Below, piece by piece: positions 33,080 to 42,100 of a DNA stretch of 64,000 nt. Each line of letters begins with the position of its first letter. Within the stretch, counting starts at the first letter, position 1. The notes beneath the pieces were generated by a model that had not been told where the DNA came from, searched no databases, and saw only the letters and a program-made list of their open reading frames with translations. The translations under genes were made by a program, and so were the position numbers. The stretch is from Fundidesulfovibrio putealis DSM 16056. GTDB lineage: Bacteria; Desulfobacterota; Desulfovibrionia; Desulfovibrionales; Desulfovibrionaceae. The stretch covers positions 186,001-250,000 of the forward strand of contig NZ_AUBQ01000006.1 of assembly GCF_000429325.1 (NCBI RefSeq), written 5' to 3'.

Positions 33080-34087
33080 ATGGGCAACAAGCTCCTTCTG
33101 GACCAGGGCAGCGGAGGCCTCGCCTCGCACCGTCTCGTTAACGAAGTGTTCTTCCGCCATCTGGGCAACCCGATCCTGGGGCGCATGGACGACGCGGCCC
33201 TGCTGCCGCGCCCCAAGGGCCCCCTGGCGGTCAGCACCGACAGCTTCACCGTGGACCCCATCTTCTTCCCCGGCGGCGACATAGGCTCCCTGGCCGTGCA
33301 CGGCACGGTCAACGACGTGGCCATGCTCGGCGCGAAGCCCCTGTACCTGACCTGCGGCTTCATCCTGGAGGAAGGCTTCGACCTGGACGACCTGGACCGC
33401 ATCGTGGCCTCCATGGGGCAGGCCGCCAGGAAGGCCAGGGTCAAGGTGGTGGCGGGCGACACCAAGGTGGTCCCGCGCGGCGCGGCGGACAAGATCTTCA
33501 TCAACACCACCGGCATCGGCGAGGTGGTCGCCTCGCCGTCCCCCAGCGGACACCGGGCCAGACCCGGCGACGTGGTCATCATCTCCGGCAGCATGGGCGA
33601 TCACGGCCTGACCGTGCTCTCCTGCCGCCAGGGGCTGGCCTTCGAGGCCCCGGTGCAAAGCGACTGCGCCTCGCTCAATCATCTGATCCTCAAGCTGGTC
33701 ACCGGGCTGCCTGCGGTCCATGTGCTGCGAGACCCCACCCGTGGCGGACTGGCCACCTCCGTGAACGAGATCGCCCAGCAGTCCGGCGTGGGCGTCACCC
33801 TGGAAGAGGACGCAATCCCGGTGAAGCCCGTGGTGCGCGCCGGGTGCGACATCCTGGGGCTTGATCCGTTGTATCTGGCCAACGAGGGCAAGATCATCTG
33901 CATCCTGCCCGAGAAGCACGCCGCCAAGGCCCTGACCATCATGCGCCGTGACCCCCTGGGGCGCGACGCCTGCATCATCGGGCGGGTCGGGGCGGAGAAC
34001 CCCGGCAAGGTCGTCATGCGAACGGGCCTGGGCGGACGCAGGCTCCTTGGGATGCTGGAGGGCGAGCAGCTGCCGCGCATCTGCTGA
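33080..34087 (+). CDS. hypE: Hydrogenase maturation protein HypE
   Basis: A 335-residue PurM-like enzyme that dehydrates the carbamoyl group placed by HypF on its C-terminal Cys to thiocyanate. The N-terminal LLDQGSGGLASHRLVNEVF, DDAALL, TDSFTVDPIFFPGGDIG and VAGDTKVV motifs are present, and the protein ends in the diagnostic PRIC, so the acceptor Cys is intact. The ATG lies 14 nt after hypD with a weak AGGGA. A strong terminator follows. HypF must be encoded elsewhere. Confidence 0.96.
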   Translation: MGNKLLLDQGSGGLASHRLVNEVFFRHLGNPILGRMDDAALLPRPKGPLAVSTDSFTVDPIFFPGGDIGSLAVHGTVNDVAMLGAKPLYLTCGFILEEGFDLDDLDRIVASMGQAARKARVKVVAGDTKVVPRGAADKIFINTTGIGEVVASPSPSGHRARPGDVVIISGSMGDHGLTVLSCRQGLAFEAPVQSDCASLNHLILKLVTGLPAVHVLRDPTRGGLATSVNEIAQQSGVGVTLEEDAIPVKPVVRAGCDILGLDPLYLANEGKIICILPEKHAAKALTIMRRDPLGRDACIIGRVGAENPGKVVMRTGLGGRRLLGMLEGEQLPRIC

Positions 34088-34125
34088 TTCTTCCCGGTGA
34101 TCCTTTCCGGCTCGACTAATCCCCG

Positions 34126-34161
34126 AAAGCCCGGCGGCGTGCACGCGCCCCGGGCTTTTTT
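34126..34161 (+). terminator. Terminator of hypCDE
   Basis: Stem AAAGCCCGG/CCGGGCTTT enclosing a smaller palindrome (GCGTGCACGC), followed by a T6 run. Confidence 0.9.
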
Positions 34162-34224
34162 GACGCCTTCAGTCTGTAACCTCAGGCCTGAGGGCTTTTT
34201 TGACACCCCCGCCTGTAACTCCAG
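34152..34224 (+). repeat. Tandem imperfect repeat containing a second terminator
   Basis: GGGCTTTTTTGAC plus CTGTAAC-type sequence occurs twice in a row (34152-34187 and 34189-34224). The second copy is preceded by the perfect palindrome CCTCAGGCCTGAGG and T6, forming a backup terminator. Confidence 0.7.
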
Positions 34225-34346
34225 ACCCGTCAAGATTGTCTAAGATATAAATATCGTTGCACATGTTGTAAGTGGCAGGATGCTTGCTAGGGTTTCGCAG
34301 CAACAAACCGAACAGACCGGCCCAGCCGGATTTCCAAGGAGTAGCC

Positions 34347-34721
34347 ATGCTGTCACTATTCACCGGCGCGCCGCGCCAGGCCAAGGATCCCAGCGAAGAG
34401 CTCAAGCGTGGCCAGCGTCTGCAACATGCCAAGGATATGTTCTATTCGGGGAAGCTTCCCGTGGTCACCACCCCGGCCATGAAGGGACGCCGCATCAAGA
34501 AGGTGCTGGGTCTGGTCCACGGCCGCGGTTACGACGCAGAGATCGCCCTGTTGTCCCTGGCGGCTTCCTCCATGGAGATCGGCGGGGACGCCATCGTCGG
34601 TTACCGTGAGACTGTGGCCTTCCACCCCGACGGCTCCAAGTTTTTCTCCTGCTACGGCACCGCCGTGATTCTGGAGAAGCCCGGAGCGTCCAAGACCGGA
34701 AGACGCGCCATCACGCACTAA
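34347..34721 (+). CDS. YbjQ/UPF0145-like protein
   Basis: A 124-residue protein. After a charged N-terminus (PSEELKRGQRLQHAKDM) comes VVTTPAMKGRRIKKVLGLVHGRG, an Ala/Leu helix and IGGDAIVGYRETVAFHPDGSKFFSCYGTAVIL, which follow the YbjQ (heavy-metal-binding-like, pentameric) pattern. Biochemical role unknown. AAGGAG lies 5 nt before the ATG. It is flanked by terminators on both sides, so it is a single-gene unit. Confidence 0.75.
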   Translation: MLSLFTGAPRQAKDPSEELKRGQRLQHAKDMFYSGKLPVVTTPAMKGRRIKKVLGLVHGRGYDAEIALLSLAASSMEIGGDAIVGYRETVAFHPDGSKFFSCYGTAVILEKPGASKTGRRAITH

Positions 34722-34776
34722 TCACCCGCATCCGGGCCTCTTGCGGGGCCTCGGCGGTTATCTTCCCTGCTCTCCC

Positions 34777-34803
34777 GGGCCGGACTTGTGTCCGGCCCTT
34801 TTT
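34777..34803 (+). terminator. Terminator of the YbjQ-like gene
   Basis: Perfect 9-bp stem GGGCCGGAC/GTCCGGCCC with loop TTGT, followed by T5. Confidence 0.93.
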
Positions 34804-34840
34804 CATGCTCCATCAGTGTGGAATAGGTTCAGGAAAAACC

Positions 34841-34869
34841 TTGGCCTGCTTTGAAAAATTGGGTATTAA
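34841..34869 (+). promoter_or_regulatory. Candidate promoter of the receiver/GGDEF-EAL pair
   Basis: TTGGCC, a 17-nt spacer and TATTAA, about 55 nt upstream of the first start codon. Each box matches consensus at four of six positions. Confidence 0.4.
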
Positions 34870-34924
34870 TGAGCAGTGTTCGCGTCCTCGGGACGCGTGA
34901 CGTCACACAAAAGGCCGCCAGTCC

Positions 34925-35305
34925 ATGCAGAACATCAATACGGAAATCCTCGTGGTTGACGACGAGACACCGGTCCGGCTGAGCCTGGCCGCGTATCTCG
35001 AAGACGAAGGTTTCATCGTCCGTACGGCGGAATCCGCCGAACAAGCCGTGGAATCCGCCGACGTCAAGCCCCCTCATCTGGCTGTCGGCGATCTGCGTCT
35101 GCCGGGTATGGACGGGGCCGCCCTGATCCTCGAATTGTCCAAGCGCCATCCCGGCATGAAGTTTCTCATTCATACTGGGTCCACCAAATTCAGCCTCTCG
35201 GAAGACCTCAAAGCTGCCGGTCTGGACGACAGTCAGGTCTTTTTCAAGCCCGTCCTGGACATGGGGGAAATGGCCTCCAAAATCCTCGCGGTGCTGCAAG
35301 GATAA
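34925..35305 (+). CDS. Single-domain response regulator (CheY-like)
   Basis: A 126-residue receiver without output domain. Acidic pocket VDDE near residue 12, phosphoacceptor Asp56 in VGDLRLPGMDG, and the conserved Lys in FKPVLD near 107 are intact, so it can be phosphorylated. Its stop lies 3 nt before the start of the REC-PAS-GGDEF-EAL gene, and the two receivers are similar (LAAYLEDEGF versus FQAYLEDSGF), suggesting duplication and a shared phosphorelay. Confidence 0.92.
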   Translation: MQNINTEILVVDDETPVRLSLAAYLEDEGFIVRTAESAEQAVESADVKPPHLAVGDLRLPGMDGAALILELSKRHPGMKFLIHTGSTKFSLSEDLKAAGLDDSQVFFKPVLDMGEMASKILAVLQG

Positions 35306-35308
35306 TTC

Positions 35309-37507
35309 ATGTCCAGCGAGCCAGTCGCAACGATTCTTACCATTGATGACGAAGACGTCATCCGGCGATCCTTCCAAGCATATCTCGAAGACAGCGGCTT
35401 CCAAGTCCTGCAGGCCCAGAACGGGCGCATCGGCCTGGACGTGTTCCGGGAGCATCACCCGGACATCATCCTTGTGGACCTGCGCATGCCGGAAATGGAC
35501 GGCCTGGAGGTTCTGGCCACTGTGGTGCGCGAGGCCCCGGAAGTGCCCATCATCGTGGTCTCCGGCACGGGCATGATCCAGGACGCCATCGAAGCCCTGC
35601 GCCTGGGCGCCTGGGACTACGTGCTCAAGCCCGTGGAAGACCTGGGCATACTCGAGCACTCCGTGCGCCGCGCCCTGGAGCGCACCAAGCTCATCAAGGA
35701 AAACAAGGCCTACCGGGAGAACCTGGAAAACCTCGTGCGTCGCCGCACCAGCGAGCTCCACGACCGCACGCTCCAGCTTGAAGAAACCAACCAGCGCCTG
35801 CACACCGAGATCGACGAGCGCAAGGTTGCCGAGGCCAAGTACCGCTCCATCTTCGAGAACGCCATCGAGGGCATCTTCCAGGTGGATCATATGGGCAAAC
35901 TGGTGAGCGCCAACCCCGCCATGGCCCGGATTCTCGGCTACCCGTCCATGCAGGAACTCATGGGAGAGTCCCGCGATTTCTGTTCGCGCCTGTGCGACGC
36001 GCCGGGCATGAAGGAAAAGTTCTTCCGGGTCCTGAAGGATCACGGCTCCGTTCAGGCCCTGGAAATCCAGACATTCCGCCAGGACGGACAGCCCATGTGG
36101 GGCTCCGTGAACGCCCACTTGGTTACGGGCAAGACGGGCGAGACCGTCCATTTCGAAGGCACGCTGGAAGACATCAGCGACCACAAGCGCTTCGAGGAAC
36201 AACTGCTCCACCAGTCGCTGCACGACGCGCTGACCGGGCTGCCCAACCGCGCCCTGTTCACCGACCGCCTTTCCCAGGCCATTTCGCGTTGCTCGCGCCA
36301 AAACAGCTTCTTCGCACTGCTCTACCTGGACGTGGACCGCTTCAAGGTCATCAACGACAGCCTCGGCCACGCCCTGGGCGACCAGTTTCTCATTCAGCTG
36401 GCCGAGCGGCTGCGTGCCTGCACCCGTGAAGCCGACACCCTGGCGCGTCTTGGCGGCGACGAATTCGCCGTCATATCCGAACAGGTGCGCAGCCTGTCTG
36501 CCGCCACCATGGTGGCCGAGCGCATCCTGGAAGAAATGCGCGCTCCCTTCGTCATCGAGGGACGGGAAATCTACAGCACCGTCTCCATCGGCATCATCTG
36601 CTGCACCGGCTACTGCGGCAGCGCGGAAGAAGTCCTGCGCGACGCCGACCTGACCATGTACCGCGCAAAAAGCAACGGCAAGGCGCGCTACGAGGTCTTC
36701 GACAACGCCCTGCACGAGCAGACCATCAAGCTGCTCACCATGGAGACCGAACTGCGACGGGCCATGGCGCGCGGCGAATTCGAGCTCCATTACCAGCCCA
36801 TCGTGGACGTGGACACCGGAAGCGTCATGTGCCTTGAGGCGCTGATTCGCTGGAAGCATCCCGAACGGGGCTATACTCCCCCCCTGGATTTCATCCCCCT
36901 GGCGGAAGAGAACGGGCTCATCGTGCCCCTGGGGTGGTGGGTGCTTGAGGAATCCTGCAGGCAGCTCGCGCTGTTCCAGGCCCGCTTCCCCAGGCCCAAG
37001 CCCCTCACCATGAGCGTGAACATTTCAGCCAAGCAGTTCTCGCAGGCAGACCTGGGGCAAAAGCTCAAGGCGCTTCTGCAATCCTCCAATATCGTTCCCG
37101 GCAGCCTGGAACTGGAAATCACCGAAAGCGTCATCATGGACCGGGGCGAGGCAGCCATCGGCAGGCTGGAAGAACTCAAGTCGCTCGGTCTGCGCCTCTT
37201 CGTGGACGACTTCGGGACCGGCTATTCGTCCCTCTCCTACCTGCACCGTTTCCCCATCGACATGCTCAAGATCGACCGGTCCTTCATCCGGGAGATCGAC
37301 GCCACCGGCGGGCATACCGAAATCGTGCGGGCCATTGTCGGTCTGGGACGCAACCTCGGGCTCGGTCTCATCGCCGAAGGCGTGGAGACCGAAGCGCAGC
37401 TGGCCGTCATCCGCACCCTCGGCTGCCAGCTCGCCCAGGGCTACCTGTTCTCGAAGCCGAAACCCGCCGCCGAGATCGAAGAGTATCTGGCCCAGCACAA
37501 CGACTAG
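35309..37507 (+). CDS. REC-PAS-GGDEF-EAL cyclic-di-GMP signalling protein
   Basis: A 732-residue protein: receiver (1-120, Asp57 in LVDLRMPEMDG), a coiled linker (about 130-175), PAS (about 176-300), GGDEF (about 305-470) and EAL (about 480-730). The cyclase motif is intact (RLGGDEFAV near 380) with an RxxD inhibitory site (READ) five residues upstream. The phosphodiesterase has LEALIRWKHP, ITESVIMD, VDDFGTGYSSLSYL and KIDRSFI, so it also looks active. Phosphorylation could set the balance of synthesis and breakdown. It is co-transcribed with the preceding single receiver. Confidence 0.95.
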   Translation: MSSEPVATILTIDDEDVIRRSFQAYLEDSGFQVLQAQNGRIGLDVFREHHPDIILVDLRMPEMDGLEVLATVVREAPEVPIIVVSGTGMIQDAIEALRLGAWDYVLKPVEDLGILEHSVRRALERTKLIKENKAYRENLENLVRRRTSELHDRTLQLEETNQRLHTEIDERKVAEAKYRSIFENAIEGIFQVDHMGKLVSANPAMARILGYPSMQELMGESRDFCSRLCDAPGMKEKFFRVLKDHGSVQALEIQTFRQDGQPMWGSVNAHLVTGKTGETVHFEGTLEDISDHKRFEEQLLHQSLHDALTGLPNRALFTDRLSQAISRCSRQNSFFALLYLDVDRFKVINDSLGHALGDQFLIQLAERLRACTREADTLARLGGDEFAVISEQVRSLSAATMVAERILEEMRAPFVIEGREIYSTVSIGIICCTGYCGSAEEVLRDADLTMYRAKSNGKARYEVFDNALHEQTIKLLTMETELRRAMARGEFELHYQPIVDVDTGSVMCLEALIRWKHPERGYTPPLDFIPLAEENGLIVPLGWWVLEESCRQLALFQARFPRPKPLTMSVNISAKQFSQADLGQKLKALLQSSNIVPGSLELEITESVIMDRGEAAIGRLEELKSLGLRLFVDDFGTGYSSLSYLHRFPIDMLKIDRSFIREIDATGGHTEIVRAIVGLGRNLGLGLIAEGVETEAQLAVIRTLGCQLAQGYLFSKPKPAAEIEEYLAQHND

Positions 37508-37523
37508 GTTCTGACCGGATAGT

Positions 37524-37612
37524 GCTGGGCTCCGCCCAGACCCGCCAGGGCTCTGCCCTGGACCCGCCAGGGGGATGATCCCCCTGGACCCTGCATCCGC
37601 TTCGCGGGCAGC
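37524..37612. repeat. Dispersed palindromic repeat cluster (copy 2)
   Basis: Consecutive palindromes GGGCTCCGCCC, CAGGGCTCTGCCCTG and CCAGGGGGATGATCCCCCTGG, ending in CCGCTTCGCGG. This is the inverse arrangement of the cluster at 12.48 kb and lies just after a gene end. Confidence 0.8.
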
Positions 37613-37968
37613 ACCGTTTCTGTTCAGAGAGCTCGCAAGAAAGCCCTGACGCGCGCGAAACCGTGCTTCAGGGCTTGATTATTCTTGAAATCCCACCCTT
37701 GACGAATAACTTGTAGCCGGGATGCACTGCATTGAACGCTCCCGGCCGACCATCTGCATCTTTATCCTGACGCGCATTTCATCACGAAAGTGTATGTTTT
37801 CATAACGGCAAAGTGTGCGTCAGTACGAGAGGACGTGTTGTGAGCGCGGTTGCGCGTGCTGTCAGTGTTGGGGGCGAACGGTCAGTTCGATAGTATGTGT
37901 TCTCATTGCTGTAGAGCACACGGTCAGCTCTGTCGTGCGTGTTTATTTTACGCGCCAGAGCGTGCCTT

Positions 37969-38084
37969 GGGCGGGGGCAGGGTGCTGTCACGGTCGGGTT
38001 CTGGCGGGCGGGCGACGAATCGTCTTCAAATCGGTTCTAGCCCGCCCGCCAGGACACGAACGGGACAGCATCCTGCCCCCGCCC
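37969..38084. repeat. Long inverted repeat, 45-nt arms
   Basis: The arms at 37969-38013 and 38040-38084 match at 40 of 45 positions; the outer and inner ends (GGGCGGGGGCAGG and CTGGCGGGCGGGC) are perfect. The 26-nt loop contains a small hairpin GACGA-A-TCGTC. No transposase gene, target duplication or T-run is visible. Confidence 0.85.
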
Positions 38085-38109
38085 TCTTTGCCCGCCGATC
38101 TCCCCCCCC

Positions 38110-38140
38110 AAAAAAAAGACCCGGACAGGGCCGGGTCTTA
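38110..38140 (-). terminator. Terminator of the 73-residue hypothetical gene
   Basis: Stem AAGACCCGG/CCGGGTCTT which, on the minus strand, is followed by a run of eight T. Confidence 0.85.
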
Positions 38141-38163
38141 CTGGGGGCTGAATGAAGTCGGGC

Positions 38164-38385
38164 TCAGCGCGGGCCAGCGCCGCGCATGCAGGAGCGCAAC
38201 ATGAGTTCCTGGAGGATGATGCGCTCGTATTCCAGTTGATTTACCGGAATGGGGGCAATTTCTTGATGATCCGGCCGTTCGATGAACTGTGTTTCTTCCC
38301 AGAAGTCCAGCAATTCATCGTCCGCGAGATTTTTCACCTGCTCTTCGAGCGGGTATTGGTCGTTCTCAGGAAAATACTGTCCCAT
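38164..38385 (-). CDS. Hypothetical small acidic protein
   Basis: A 73-residue protein not recognised: MGQYFPENDQYPLEEQVKNL, then DDELLDFWEETQFIERPDHQE and IPVNQLEYERIILQELMLRSCM. It is acidic, with no membrane segment. The start is the ATG with AAGGCGG about 9 nt upstream; the open frame runs 27 codons further but is Arg-rich and unlike the rest. It stands alone, convergent to the GGDEF-EAL unit and divergent from cheW. Its own terminator supports that it is a real gene. Confidence 0.65.
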   Translation of the reverse strand: MGQYFPENDQYPLEEQVKNLADDELLDFWEETQFIERPDHQEIAPIPVNQLEYERIILQELMLRSCMRGAGPR

Positions 38386-38596
38386 GTGTGAAAGCCGCCT
38401 TCGTCGGACGTGTCCGGCCTGCATCATTAAACGACCGTAGGATTTTTGCAAGTGGCTAAAGAGCAAGATTTATTGGCGCTGGCGCCAAGAGATTGTGGTT
38501 GCGGCAGGCGGCGAATCCGTTTACTGAAAGAACGTTCGGGCCTTTTGCCACACATGTGGCGGGGTTCGGCAACTGACCCAACCGGGAGGAAACAGG

Positions 38597-39073
38597 ATGG
38601 ATGAGGCCCTGAAAAAGCAGGACGCGGAACTCATGCAGTTGGTGACGTTCAGCATCGGCGATGAGGAGTTCGGCGTCGACATCCTCAAGGTGCAGGAGAT
38701 CATCCGCATGATGGAGATCACCAAAGTGCCGCGCGCCCCCGAATTCGTCGAGGGTGTCATCAACCTGCGCGGCAAGGTTATCCCCATCATTGATCTGAGA
38801 CGCCGTTTCGGTCTTTCGGCGCGCGGGCACGACAAGCACACCCGGATAATCGTCATTGAGATCAACAATATGATTGTCGGCTTCGTGGTCGATTCGGTCT
38901 CCGAGGTGCTGCGGATTCCCTCCAGCACGGTCGAGCCGCCGCCGCCGGTGGTTTCGGGCATGGAGTCCGAGTATATCAGCGGCGTGGGCAAGCTGGAAGA
39001 CCGCCTGCTCATCATGCTCGACCTTGATCGTCTGCTTTCCCATGAAGAAAAGGATAATCTGGTCGGCGTGTAG
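38597..39073 (+). CDS. cheW: Chemotaxis coupling protein CheW
   Basis: A 158-residue adaptor linking chemoreceptors and CheA. The SH3-like core is complete: LVTFSIGDEEFGVDILKVQEII, VPRAPEFVEGVINLRGKVIPIIDLRRRFGL, VGFVVDSVSEVLRIP and YISGVGKLEDRLLIMLDLDRLL. GGGAGGAAACAGG before the ATG gives a strong ribosome site. It is a single gene, far from cheA, with its own terminator. Confidence 0.96.
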   Translation: MDEALKKQDAELMQLVTFSIGDEEFGVDILKVQEIIRMMEITKVPRAPEFVEGVINLRGKVIPIIDLRRRFGLSARGHDKHTRIIVIEINNMIVGFVVDSVSEVLRIPSSTVEPPPPVVSGMESEYISGVGKLEDRLLIMLDLDRLLSHEEKDNLVGV

Positions 39074-39097
39074 CCCGATCATCACCTCTGAATAACG

Positions 39098-39129
39098 CGC
39101 CGCCGGGTCCAAACGGCCCGGCGGCGTTT
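39098..39129 (+). terminator. Terminator of cheW
   Basis: Perfect 10-bp stem CGCCGCCGGG/CCCGGCGGCG with a 9-nt loop and TTTCT tail, ending just before mfd. Confidence 0.88.
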
Positions 39130-39142
39130 CTCCGTTAGGCCC

Positions 39143-42100
39143 ATGGCCAATCCAGCAAGTCCACTCACCGAAATACTCTCCGGGGCGTCCCAGGCTGTCA
39201 GCATCTACAAGAGCGGGCCGGGCAGCCTCTTAAGCCTGTGCCGCGAGGCGGTGTCGCGCGGTCGCACCGTGGTGCTCATCGCACCCGGCGCGGCGGATCT
39301 TGCGCAGATCACCTCGCTTCTGCACCTGTTCTACCCGGCGCAGGACGAACCCATCGGCGAGAGGCCCTGGGCCGCGCTGCCGAGCTATACGCCGGGCTTG
39401 CCCAGCCAGGCCCTCTGGGCCAGGCGCTGGGCCTTCCTGCACGCCTGCGCGACAACCATAAAGCCCAAGATTCTCTGCCTGAGCGTGGACAACCTGCTCC
39501 CCAAGTGGCCGCCCAGGGAGGCCCTGGAGCACCACATCCTTGATCTCAAAACCGGCGACGAGCTCTCGCCGGAGATGATCCTGGAGCAGGTGACGGCCTG
39601 GGGCTACCGCCGGGTGGGCATGGTCTCGCAGCCGGGCGACCTGGCCCTGCGCGGCGACCTGCTGGACCTGTTTCCGCCGGGATACGACCACCCCGTGCGT
39701 CTGGAATTCTTCGGCGACACCCTGGAGAACATCCGCCTCTTCGACGCCAACTCCCAGCGCTCGCTCTCCGAGGTGCGCGAGGCGTCCATCCTGCCGGTGT
39801 CGCCTGCAATCTTGAACGAACTGTTCATCGGCAAGGCCAGGGCCGTCTGGGCCAGGATCGCCCAGACCGGGGAACTCAGCCGCGCCGCCCAGGCCCATCT
39901 GGAAGACATGCTCATACGTGGCGACGGCAACATCTTCCCCGGCCTCTACTACGACGCCCCGCAAGCCCTGGAGCAGTGGCTCCCCAAGGACGCGGTGTAC
40001 GTGCTGGCCCAGTCCACCAGCCTGCGCCCGCGCCTGGAGGAGCAGGAGTTCGGCTGGGTCACGGAGCTTGAGAAGCTGTCGGGCTCCTTCGGCTTCCAGT
40101 GGCCCAGGCATCAGGTGATCTGGCCCGAAGCAATGGCCCGGCGCACCTGGCGCGACAAGCCGCAGCTGGTGTTCGAGGATCTGGTGATCGGCCACGAGAA
40201 GCACGGCTTCGACCTGCCCGAGAAGAGGATCGAGAATTTCCAGGACCTGTTCTGGCGGCCCGACGAGGCGCGGCGTCCCTGGAGTACTCTGGTGGCCGCC
40301 ATGAAGCAGTGGGAGGACGAGCGCAGGCAGGTCCTGCTGTCTTTCCATTCGCAGCAGTCGCGCCGCAAGTTCCTGAAGCTCTGCGAGCACGAGGGCATCG
40401 CGCTTTCCCAGGAGGCCTTCACCGGCAAGCCCGGCCTGTACGCGCTGGTCTCGCCGCTGCGACGGGGCATGGAGCTCTCCTGGAACAACACGCTGATCCT
40501 GCCCGAGGACGTGTTGCAGCCGGGAGCCGCCAAGACCGCCAAGCCCAAGCCCGAGAAGGGCTTCAAGGGCATGACCGCCTTCGACGACGTGAACCCCGGC
40601 GACCTGCTGGTGCACCGCGATTACGGCCTGGCCCGCTTCGAGGGGTTGAGCCGCCTGTCCGTGGACCAGACCGCCAACGACTACCTGCTGCTGCTCTTCG
40701 ACGGTGGCGACAAGCTCTATCTGCCGGTGGACCGCCTGAGTCTGGTGCAGCGCTTCAAAGGCCCCGAGGGAACGGACCCCTCGCTGGACCGCCTGGGCGG
40801 CACGCGCTGGAAGACCAGCCGGGAGAAGGCCCGCAAGGCCATCGAGCGTATCGCCCAGGATCTGGTGGAGATGTACGCCTACCGCCGCGTGGCCAAGGGC
40901 TACGCCTACGGCCCTGTGAACGAGTTGTACTGGGAGTTCGAGGCCACCTTCGGGTTCGAGGAGACCCCGGACCAGGAGCGCGCCATCACCGAGGTGCTGG
41001 AAGACATGGAGCGCCCCGAACCCATGGACCGCCTTGTCTGCGGCGACGTGGGCTTCGGCAAGACGGAGGTGGCCATGCGCGCCGCCTTCCGGGCGGTGCT
41101 GGACGGCAAGCAGGTGGCGCTTCTGTGCCCCACCACGGTGCTGGCCGAGCAGCACTACCAGAATTTCATGAAGCGCCTGGAAGGGTTCCCGGTCAACGTC
41201 GGCATGCTCTCGCGCTTCGTCACGACCAAGCGGGCCAAGATGGTCACGGAGGCCGCAGCCAAGGGCGAGGTGGACATCCTCATCGGCACGCACCGCCTGC
41301 TCTCCAAGGACGTCAGCTTCCCGCGCCTGGGCCTCATCATCCTGGACGAGGAACAGCGCTTCGGGGTCAAGCACAAGGAGAAGCTGAAGGCCCTCAAGAT
41401 GAATGTGGACGCCCTGACGCTCTCGGCCACGCCCATCCCGCGCACGCTCCAGCTCTCGCTGTCGGGCATCCGGGGGCTTTCGGTCATGGAGACCGCCCCC
41501 GTGGACAGAAAGCCGGTCGAGACCGCCCTGGTGGACCGCAACGAGACCATGCTGGCAAACATCGTGGCCAAGGAGATGGAGCGCCAGGGCCAGGTGTTCT
41601 GGGTGCACAACCGCGTGCAGAGCCTCGCCGCCGTTGGCGACTTCGTCAAGAAGCTCGCGCCCGGCGCGCGCGTGGCCATGGCCCACGGCCAGATGGCCGA
41701 GAAGGACCTGGAAGACGCCATGCACAAGTTCTGGCACGGCGAGATCGACGTGCTGGTGTGCACTGCCATCATTGAATCCGGCCTGGATTTCCCGCGCGCC
41801 AACACCCTCATCGTGGACAACGCCCAGATGTTCGGCCTGGGGCAGCTCTATCAGCTGCGCGGCCGGGTGGGGCGCTCGGAGCGCCAAGCCTACGCCTATT
41901 TCGTGGTGCCCTCCATCGACCACATTCCGGAGCTGGCCCGCAAGCGCCTTCAGGTCATCCTGGACATGGACTATCTGGGCGCGGGTTTCCAGATCGCCAT
42001 GGAGGACCTGCGTCTGCGCGGCGCGGGCAACATCCTGGGGGAGGCCCAGTCCGGCCACATCGCCAAGATCGGCCTGGACATGTTCCTGGAGATGCTCGAC

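Larger units (their letters stand above)
37508..38163. other. Repeat-rich intergenic spacer
   Basis: 656 nt without a supportable gene. It holds a palindromic repeat cluster (about 37524-37612), a less structured central part, a 116-nt near-perfect inverted repeat and the terminator of the facing minus-strand gene. Confidence 0.7.

Noticed and set aside
37969-38084. Insertion sequence ends
   Set aside because: Arms enclose only 26 nt, and no transposase gene or target duplication is present.
37800-38160. Small open frames in the repeat-rich spacer
   Set aside because: They run through the inverted repeat, have Cys/Arg-rich products and no ribosome site.
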